A DNA stretch of 31,608 nucleotides from Verrucomicrobia subdivision 3 bacterium UBA7542. GTDB lineage: Bacteria; Verrucomicrobiota; Verrucomicrobiia; Limisphaerales; UBA11358. Made by a program: the position numbers and the translations under genes. Positions within the stretch are counted from its first letter, which is position 1; each line of letters starts with the position of its first letter. The DNA lies in the NCBI GenBank assembly GCA_002479245.1, contig DLMG01000118.1, positions 1 to 31,608 of the forward strand, in the 5' to 3' direction. Shown one piece after another: positions 23,988 through 29,097 of the stretch. The notes beneath the pieces were generated by a model, which was given only the letters and a program-made list of their open reading frames with translations, did no database searches and had not been told where the DNA came from.

Positions 23988-26000
23988 ATGACCGCACCAA
24001 AACAACCAGTCCCCACCACGACAGCCGACAAGAAGGTCAAATTTGCCGTTCTTTTTTCTCCTCCGGTGCTGAAGTGGGTCATCGTATTGTTGCCGCTCGC
24101 CTACCTCTGGTTCCGGCTGATCAACAACCTGTGGCCGGAGTGGACAACCAATCCGCAATATGGCTATGGCCTGCTGGTCCCTTTTCTTTGCCTCGGCCTG
24201 CTGGTGCGACGATGGCAAGCCGTGCGGACCACGGGACTACTGACGACGGGACTACAGGACTACGAGACAACGGGATCACAAGACCGGAGAGCGGAGGTCC
24301 GCGTAAAGCCGCAGAGCAGCAACGCGGCGAGCAGTGGTCCGCGTAAAACCGCAGAGCGGCCACGCGGCGAGCAGTGGTCCGTGGTCTGTAGTCCATGGTC
24401 CGTGGTCCGTAGTCAATGGTCCGTAGTCTTGTTATTTGCCTTCCTGGCCTTTCTCTACCTGCCAACCCGCTTGATCGTAGCCGCAGTCCCGGAATGGAGA
24501 CCCATTCAGTGGTCGCTCGGCATCGAAGTCATCGGGCTTACGCTCTATGTGATATACGTGGGCATGGGACGAGGCTGGCTGCGGCAGTTGGCGTTTCCGA
24601 TTTGTTTCTTTTTCGTTGCCATCCCCTGGCCGTCGCCCATCGAAAATCCAATCATTCAACATCTGACGCGGGCGAGCGCCGCCATCGTGATTGAATTGCT
24701 CGGATGGGTGGGCGTGCCCGCGCTGGCCCACGGCAACGTCATCGAGGTCAGCACCGGCATGGTGGGAATTGACGAGGCTTGCAGCGGCATTCGCTCCTTT
24801 CAAAGCAGTCTGATGATATCCCTTTTCTTCGGGGAATTTTATCGTTTGAGCCATTGGCGCCGCGGGTTGCTGGTTCCGATGGGGTTTGTATTTTCCGTGG
24901 CATTTAATGTGTGCCGCATGTCGCTGCTGACGCTGGTCGCCGCGAAAAAAGGGGTGGCCGCCATTTCCCAATACCATGACGAGGCGGGAATCACGATCGC
25001 GATCCTTTGCACACTGGCGCTCTGGGGGGTGGCCATTTTATTAAGAAGTCCAAAGTCCAAAGTCCAAAGTCCAAAGTTGGAAGCACAGGAATCAGCGACC
25101 GCGGACCACAAGACCATGGACAACGGACCTTCTGTGGTCGGTGGTCCCGTGGTCGGTAGTCCCGTGGTCGGTAGTCCTTCCCCAGTGGTCGGTGGTCCGG
25201 TGGTCCGTGGTCCCTCCTCAGTGGTCAGTAGTCAGTCGTCCGTGGTCCGTGGTCCGTGGTCAGTAGTCAGTAGTCCCTCCCCTGCGGTCAGTAGTCCTTC
25301 CCCAGTGGTCAGTGGTCAGTGGTCAGTAGTCCGCAGTTTGGCTCTTTCGCTATTGATTTGGTTGGTCTTGGTCGAATCCGGTGTCCAAATCTGGTATCGC
25401 ACCCGCGAGGCGCACCTGATACCCGGTCCGGCCTGGACCCTGACTTTTCCCCAGGACAATCCAACCTTGAAGGACCTGCCAATGGATGCAACCACGCGAT
25501 ACCTGCTGCGTTTCGATGAAGCCAAACAAGCCGCGTGGACTGAGCCTGATGGAACGCAATGGGAGGCTTTCTACTTCAGTTGGTTGCCGGGCCGGGTGGC
25601 AGGGTACCTCGCCAAAAGGCACACCCCGGAGATTTGTCTTGCGGCAACAGGTGTAAAGCTCCTTTCAGGCCCGAAATTAACCATGATGAATATCAATGGT
25701 GTGGAGTTGCCCATCCGCAGTTACGAGTTCGAAACCGAAAATGGCATCATCCAGGTCTTCCATTGCCGCTGGGAAGCCGGCGTTGGGAGTGAGGCCTATG
25801 TGGAGCATGAGTCCGCGCGATACAATCTGATACGTGCAATCTGGGCCGGCCGGGGCAACAAGGGACAGAAGGTTTTGGAGTTTATCATTTCGGGCATGGA
25901 TGATCCGGAGCAGGCAAAACAAGCCCTTGCACGCGAACTGGAGAAATTGATCAAGGTGGAGGGAAGCGCAGCAAATCAGACAGCAGAAAGTAGCCTGTGA
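23988..26000 (+). CDS. Exosortase fused to an EpsI domain, enlarged by repeats
   Basis: A 670-aa protein. The exosortase core has about eight membrane segments and the catalytic triad of the family: Cys265 in DEACSGIRSFQSS, Arg310 in FNVCRMSLLT and His330 in QYHDEAG. The C-terminal third (about 460-665) is an EpsI-type periplasmic domain with RHTPEICLAATG. Such fusions are usually about 500-530 aa; the excess is two repeat-encoded blocks, residues about 80-146 in the loop after the second hydrophobic segment and about 354-450 as a Val/Ser/Pro/Gly linker between core and EpsI domain. Exosortases process C-terminal sorting signals of exported proteins and sit beside exopolysaccharide genes, as here. 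No substrate with such a signal is in the window. The stop codon lies in an inverted repeat. Confidence 0.9.
   Translation: MTAPKQPVPTTTADKKVKFAVLFSPPVLKWVIVLLPLAYLWFRLINNLWPEWTTNPQYGYGLLVPFLCLGLLVRRWQAVRTTGLLTTGLQDYETTGSQDRRAEVRVKPQSSNAASSGPRKTAERPRGEQWSVVCSPWSVVRSQWSVVLLFAFLAFLYLPTRLIVAAVPEWRPIQWSLGIEVIGLTLYVIYVGMGRGWLRQLAFPICFFFVAIPWPSPIENPIIQHLTRASAAIVIELLGWVGVPALAHGNVIEVSTGMVGIDEACSGIRSFQSSLMISLFFGEFYRLSHWRRGLLVPMGFVFSVAFNVCRMSLLTLVAAKKGVAAISQYHDEAGITIAILCTLALWGVAILLRSPKSKVQSPKLEAQESATADHKTMDNGPSVVGGPVVGSPVVGSPSPVVGGPVVRGPSSVVSSQSSVVRGPWSVVSSPSPAVSSPSPVVSGQWSVVRSLALSLLIWLVLVESGVQIWYRTREAHLIPGPAWTLTFPQDNPTLKDLPMDATTRYLLRFDEAKQAAWTEPDGTQWEAFYFSWLPGRVAGYLAKRHTPEICLAATGVKLLSGPKLTMMNINGVELPIRSYEFETENGIIQVFHCRWEAGVGSEAYVEHESARYNLIRAIWAGRGNKGQKVLEFIISGMDDPEQAKQALARELEKLIKVEGSAANQTAESSL
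24227..24425. repeat. 8-bp array, two 38-bp modules, 7-bp array inside the exosortase gene
   Basis: Left: gaccacgg, gactact, gacgacgg, gactacag, gactacga, gacaacgg, gatcacaa, gaccggag (24227-24289). Middle: the 38-bp module at 24297-24334 (identical to 16763-16800) and a second copy at 24337-24374 with three substitutions. Right: seven exact 7-bp units, gtccgtg, gtctgta, gtccatg, gtccgtg, gtccgta, gtcaatg, gtccgta (24377-24425). The two modules are 40 bp apart and therefore read in different frames. Confidence 0.92.
25047..25335. repeat. Long 7-bp repeat array inside the exosortase gene
   Basis: Four agtccaa units (25047-25074); then GAC-type units gaccgcg, gaccacaa, gaccatg, gacaacg, gaccttct (25097-25133). 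From 25137 to 25335 come 24 units that all begin GTC: 17 of 7 bp (gtcggtg, gtcggta, gtccgtg, gtcagta, gtcagtg and variants), three of 8 bp (gtcccgtg, gtccggtg) and four of 14 bp. They sum exactly to 199 bp. Translation is a Val-Val-Ser-Ser-Pro type linker. Confidence 0.93.
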
Positions 26001-26025
26001 AATAGGCAAGGCCACTTCACGAGCC
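25992..26025. repeat. Inverted repeat overlapping the exosortase stop codon
   Basis: Left arm agcctgtgaaatag and right arm ccacttcacgagcc form an imperfect hairpin related to the arms at 1-122 and 28584-28863. The TGA of gcctgtgaaat is the stop codon of the exosortase gene (25998-26000). Confidence 0.55.
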
Positions 26026-26038
26026 GGGGAAAACAAAA

Positions 26039-26113
26039 ATGAATTTCAGCTTTCCATGTCTCGCCAGAGCGAAGCGGCGGCGGAAGCTTTCCCAATTTCT
26101 GCTTTTTAAATGA
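26039..26113 (+). CDS. Possible 24-residue leader peptide
   Basis: A short ORF MNFSFPCLARAKRRRKLSQF plus LLFK whose TGA overlaps the ATG of the next gene (ATGA). It is basic and starts after an a-rich stretch without a clear Shine-Dalgarno. It could couple translation to the downstream gene or be accidental; there is no similarity evidence. Confidence 0.25.
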   Translation: MNFSFPCLARAKRRRKLSQFLLFK

Positions 26114-27255
26114 AAGCCAGGAAGGTATTCGTGAGCGGCTGTTTTGACACGCTGCACAGCGGTCACATCCGTTTTCTGGAAAAGGCCGCCGAGTACGGCG
26201 AGGTGTATGTTGCTCTGGGTGCGGATCTGACGGTCATGGACTTGAAGGGGCGGGCGCCGGTCACCACGGAAAGCGAACGCAAATACATGCTTGAAGCTGT
26301 CCGCCACGTGAAGAAATGCGTGATCAGCCGGGGCACCGGCATCATGGATTTTGTGGACGAACTCAAACGGATCAAGCCGGACATTTTCATCGTCAATGAA
26401 GATGGCAATACGCCGGCCAAGGCTGAACTGTGCCGGCAAATGGGGATCAAGTATCTGGTCTTGAAACGTGATCCGAGCGGCAACCTGCCGGCTCGTTCGA
26501 CGACCAGTCTGCGCACGGAATGCCGGATTCCATACCGGCTCGATCTGGCGGGTGGCTGGCTGGATCAACCCTTCGTTTCCAAGCATGGTGCCGGACCGGT
26601 GCTGACCATCAGCGTCGAGCCAACCATGGAATTCAACGAAAGAAGCGGCATGGCATCCAGCACGCGCCGGCGGGCCATTGAATTGTGGCAGACGAACATC
26701 CCCACTGGAGACCGGCAGAAGCTCGCGCGGGTTCTCTTCTCGTACGAAAACCCGCCCGGAACAAAAGAATTTTCCGGATCGCAGGATGCCATCGGGATTG
26801 TGTTCCCAGGATTGAACCGGCTGGATTATCACGGCGATTTCTGGCCGAAGCGAATCGTTTCGATCGATGACGAGACAACGTTGCGGTGGCTGGAGGCGCA
26901 TCTGTGCCTGGTTCCTTTGGGGCCGCGCAAGCCCGGTTTCGCTGTGTACAAGGGCAAACGCATCACTCTTGGGCGCGTCCAGGCACTGGCGCGCGCGGCA
27001 GATGGCTGTTGGACGGCCATTCGAAATTTCAACCTGGACGAGTTCGGGCGTTGTTTTCGGGATTCGTTCGAGTCGCAGATCAGCCTTTTCCCGGGCATGA
27101 TCACCAGGGATGTGCGGGCGACGATTTCACGTTATGCGAACATGGCGTGCGGCTGGAAATTATCCGGAGCCGGCGGGGGCGGTTATCTGGTGTTGGTGAG
27201 CCGGGAGCCGATTCCGGGCACGGTCCAATTGAAGATTCGGCGGGAAAAAGAGTAG
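26110..27255 (+). CDS. Nucleotidyltransferase–GHMP kinase fusion
   Basis: A 381-aa bifunctional-looking protein. Residues 1-130 are a cytidylyltransferase-like domain with GCFDTLHSGHIRFLEKA (HxGH motif, residues 10-19) and ESERKYMLEAVRHV. Residues about 138-381 are a GHMP-kinase-like domain with IPYRLDLAGGWLDQP, a GSQDAIGIV segment near 222 and the KLSGAGGGGYLVLVS loop near 350. By analogy with HldE and with HddA/HddC it may phosphorylate a sugar and then make a nucleotide-sugar, but the typical GHMP ATP loop (PxGLGSSAA) is replaced by the GSQDA region, so kinase activity is uncertain. ATG 26110; 109 bp after the exosortase stop. Confidence 0.75.
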   Translation: MKARKVFVSGCFDTLHSGHIRFLEKAAEYGEVYVALGADLTVMDLKGRAPVTTESERKYMLEAVRHVKKCVISRGTGIMDFVDELKRIKPDIFIVNEDGNTPAKAELCRQMGIKYLVLKRDPSGNLPARSTTSLRTECRIPYRLDLAGGWLDQPFVSKHGAGPVLTISVEPTMEFNERSGMASSTRRRAIELWQTNIPTGDRQKLARVLFSYENPPGTKEFSGSQDAIGIVFPGLNRLDYHGDFWPKRIVSIDDETTLRWLEAHLCLVPLGPRKPGFAVYKGKRITLGRVQALARAADGCWTAIRNFNLDEFGRCFRDSFESQISLFPGMITRDVRATISRYANMACGWKLSGAGGGGYLVLVSREPIPGTVQLKIRREKE

Positions 27256-27291
27256 AACCTCGGGCGGATAAACCAGAAGCTCAAGGGCCTC

Positions 27292-28500
27292 GTGAAAATT
27301 CTTCTTCTCAATCAAACTTTTTATCCCGATGTGGTTTCCAGCGGGCAGCACCTGGCGGATCTCGCCCTGCACCTGGCCGGGCGCGGGCACGAAGTCACGG
27401 TGGTCACCAGCCGCCGGGCTTATGACGACCCGGAAAAAGTCTTCCCCAGGCAGGAAACCTGGCACGGCATCCGAATCCTCCGCGTGTCGGCCACGGGATT
27501 CGGGAAACGCGCCCGATGGCGGCGCGCCACCGATTTTGCGACTTTTCTCTGGTCTTGCTGCTGGAGATTGTTCCGGCTTCCCAAACAAGATGTGGTGGTG
27601 GCGATGACGTCGCCGCCGATGGTTTCATTTATCGGCGCCTGGTTCGCGCGGCTGCGCGGCGGCCGGTTCTGTTACTGGATCATGGACCTTAATCCTGACG
27701 AAGCGCTGGCGGCAGGATGGCTCAGTCCAGGTTCTTTCGCCGCGCATTGGCTGGAACGTTGTTCCCGGTTCAGCCTGCGTCACGCCGCAAAAGTAATTGT
27801 GCTCGACCGGTTCATGCAAAAACGTATTTTGGACAAAGGGATTGATGCCGGGAGAATCGTGGTCATCCCTCCGTGGTCGCACGATTCGGAGGTCTGGTTC
27901 GATGCCGCAGGGCGGGCCCGTTTTCGGAAACTCCACGGGTTGGACGACAAGTTTGTGATCATGTACTCCGGCAACCACAGTCCTTGTCACCCTTTGGATA
28001 CCATCCTGAAAGCCGCCAGGCAACTGGCTGGAAATCGGGAGATTGCCTTTCTTTTTGTCGGCGGCGGGAGCCAATTCGCGCGGGTCAGGCAGTTCGCCAT
28101 GGAACACTCATTGTCCAACATACTGTGCCTGCCTTACCAGCCGATGGACCAGCTCGCGGGAACCCTGTCCGCCGCCGATTTGCACCTGGTCGTGATGGGC
28201 AATCCCTTTGTGGGCCTCGTCCATCCGTGCAAAGTCTATAACATCCTGCGGGTGGGTTCGCCCCTGCTCTACATCGGCCCACAACCGAGTCATATTTCGG
28301 AAATCCTTCAGGCACTCAACGGCGAACCGCCCTGCGCCTGGGCGGAGCACGGGGAGGTTGACCGCGTGATTGAACACATCGTGGCATCGAAGAAAAGGAT
28401 GGTTCAATCGAACGGGGAGCGCGGCGTGCCGGCGGCGGAGAGATTCTCCCAGGAAGTGTTGCTCCCACGACTGGTGGAGGCGCTGGAAGGTGGTCAGTAG
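27292..28500 (+). CDS. GT4-family glycosyltransferase (WcaI/WbuB-like)
   Basis: A 402-aa GT-B-fold enzyme from GTG 27292. The N-terminus MKILLLNQTFYPDVVSSGQHLADLALHLAGRGHEVTVVT is typical of the WcaI/WbuB group. Later motifs are FCYWIMDLNPDEALAAGW, VIPPWSHDSEVWF, FVIMYSGNHSPCHPLDT, FLFVGGGSQF and FVGLVHPCKVYNILRVGSPLLYIGP, in which the usual E-x7-E position is changed. The stop codon TAG (28498-28500) is formed by the first units of a gtcagta repeat array, so the C-terminal GGQ is repeat-encoded and the original end may have been longer. Confidence 0.85.
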   Translation: MKILLLNQTFYPDVVSSGQHLADLALHLAGRGHEVTVVTSRRAYDDPEKVFPRQETWHGIRILRVSATGFGKRARWRRATDFATFLWSCCWRLFRLPKQDVVVAMTSPPMVSFIGAWFARLRGGRFCYWIMDLNPDEALAAGWLSPGSFAAHWLERCSRFSLRHAAKVIVLDRFMQKRILDKGIDAGRIVVIPPWSHDSEVWFDAAGRARFRKLHGLDDKFVIMYSGNHSPCHPLDTILKAARQLAGNREIAFLFVGGGSQFARVRQFAMEHSLSNILCLPYQPMDQLAGTLSAADLHLVVMGNPFVGLVHPCKVYNILRVGSPLLYIGPQPSHISEILQALNGEPPCAWAEHGEVDRVIEHIVASKKRMVQSNGERGVPAAERFSQEVLLPRLVEALEGGQ

Positions 28501-28534
28501 TCAGAAGTCAGAGTTCAGAAGTCAGGAGTCAGAT
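28493..28534. repeat. Six 7-bp units at the end of a GT4 gene
   Basis: gtcagta, gtcagaa, gtcagag, ttcagaa, gtcagga, gtcagat follow each other in exact 7-bp steps. They supply the GT4 stop codon at the left and end one base before the ATG of the four-helix-bundle remnant at 28536. Confidence 0.85.
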
Positions 28535-28535
28535 T

Positions 28536-28598
28536 ATGCAAATAAAGTCGGCAAAAGATTTGGAAGTTTACAAAAAGGGATACTTGCTCGGCCCGTGA
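28536..28598 (+). pseudogene. N-terminal piece of a broken four-helix-bundle (23S rRNA IVS-type) gene
   Basis: Twenty codons encode MQIKSAKDLEVYKKGYLLGP before a stop. This is the standard start of four-helix-bundle proteins related to those encoded in 23S rRNA intervening sequences (typically MxIKSFEDLEVWKKAxxL). The stop codon is contributed by the left inverted repeat of the inserted GIY-YIG element. The matching C-terminal part is at 28879-29073. Confidence 0.8.
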
Positions 28599-28863
28599 AA
28601 TAGAATGCATTACGTTTACGTTCTGCAATCCGAGGTGGACGGACGGTTCTACACTGGCTGCACTCACGATTTACGCACGCGCTTTCAGCAGCACAATGAT
28701 GGCAAAGTCCCGGCAACTCAACAGCGTACTCCGCTCAAGTTGATTTATTATGAGGCTTCTCTTTCTGCTGACGACGCGTTTCGGCGGGAAAAGTATCTCA
28801 AAACGACCTACGGAAAGCGCTACCTAAAATCGAGACTGCGATGTTATTTCACGGGCCAAGCGA
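28584..28863 (+). mobile_element. GIY-YIG gene flanked by terminal inverted repeats
   Basis: Left end ttgctcggcccgtgaaat (28584-28601) and right end atttcacgggccaagcga (28846-28863) are reverse complements at 16 of 18 positions, including an unbroken 12-bp core. They enclose only the GIY-YIG gene. The element sits between the two halves of a four-helix-bundle gene. No target-site duplication could be recognised, and about 45 codons of the host gene are missing, so insertion was accompanied by deletion or followed by decay. Confidence 0.7.
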
Positions 28864-28868
28864 GTTGA
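28605..28868 (+). CDS. Small GIY-YIG endonuclease-like protein
   Basis: An 87-aa single-domain protein of the UvrC/YhbQ-like GIY-YIG family. YVYVLQS and FYTGCTHDLRTRFQQHN correspond to the GIY and YIG strands plus the helix with the catalytic Arg, and FRREKYLKTTYGKRYLKSRL holds the conserved Glu. The fold is complete at normal length for stand-alone members. The C-terminal CYFTGQAS is encoded by the right inverted repeat, so gene and repeat evolve as one unit. ATG 28605 lies four bases after the left repeat, and no Shine-Dalgarno is visible. It could nick or cut at the inverted repeats, but no activity is known. Confidence 0.85.
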   Translation: MHYVYVLQSEVDGRFYTGCTHDLRTRFQQHNDGKVPATQQRTPLKLIYYEASLSADDAFRREKYLKTTYGKRYLKSRLRCYFTGQAS

Positions 28869-28878
28869 CCGATTGTGA

Positions 28879-29073
28879 TGGCCTCCGGCTTGGAACGCCT
28901 ACGGCTCGGAAAGCGAAAACAGTGAAACGGATACCTCGTTGGATTTTGCAATGGACTGCGGCTATATCACAGCGGAACAACACGTCAAATTGGTCGGATG
29001 GTGTCAGGAAATCGGCAAAATGCTCGGCAGCATGATCAAGAACCCGGGTCCCTTCCTGATTTCCGACCTCTGA
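28879..29073 (+). pseudogene. C-terminal piece of the broken four-helix-bundle gene
   Basis: Open in one frame from just after a stop at 28876. From about 28912 it encodes SETDTSLDFAMDCGYI, then EQHVKLVGWCQEIGKMLGSM and IKNPGPFLISDL, the typical final two helices of four-helix-bundle/IVS proteins. The middle of the protein (second helix and the ANIAEG-like motif) is missing. The last codons and the stop are formed by a 7-bp repeat array. Confidence 0.78.
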
Positions 29074-29091
29074 CCTCCGACTTTTGACCTC
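29057..29091. repeat. Five 7-bp units before the last large gene
   Basis: tgatttc, cgacctc, tgacctc, cgacttt, tgacctc. The array is the complement-orientation counterpart of 28493-28534, so the four-helix-bundle gene is bracketed by inverted 7-bp arrays. It ends 6 bp before the ATG at 29098 and occupies its ribosome-binding region. Confidence 0.82.
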
Positions 29092-29097
29092 TGTCCC

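Noticed and set aside
16756..25335. Tandem short repeats considered as a CRISPR array
   Set aside because: Units are 7-8 bp, directly adjacent and without unique spacers, and no cas genes are present.
25137..25335. Val/Ser/Pro linker considered as a normal protein repeat under selection
   Set aside because: The same DNA words occur between genes and are translated in different frames elsewhere, so the repeat is a DNA-level phenomenon first.
26017..26901. 294-aa open frame on the minus strand
   Set aside because: It lies opposite the nucleotidyltransferase–kinase fusion, whose motifs are clear; the minus-strand translation shows no recognisable domain.
28605..28868. GIY-YIG protein considered as a standard housekeeping repair protein
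   Set aside because: It is confined between inverted repeats, its last residues are repeat-encoded, and it interrupts another gene, which fits a mobile element better.
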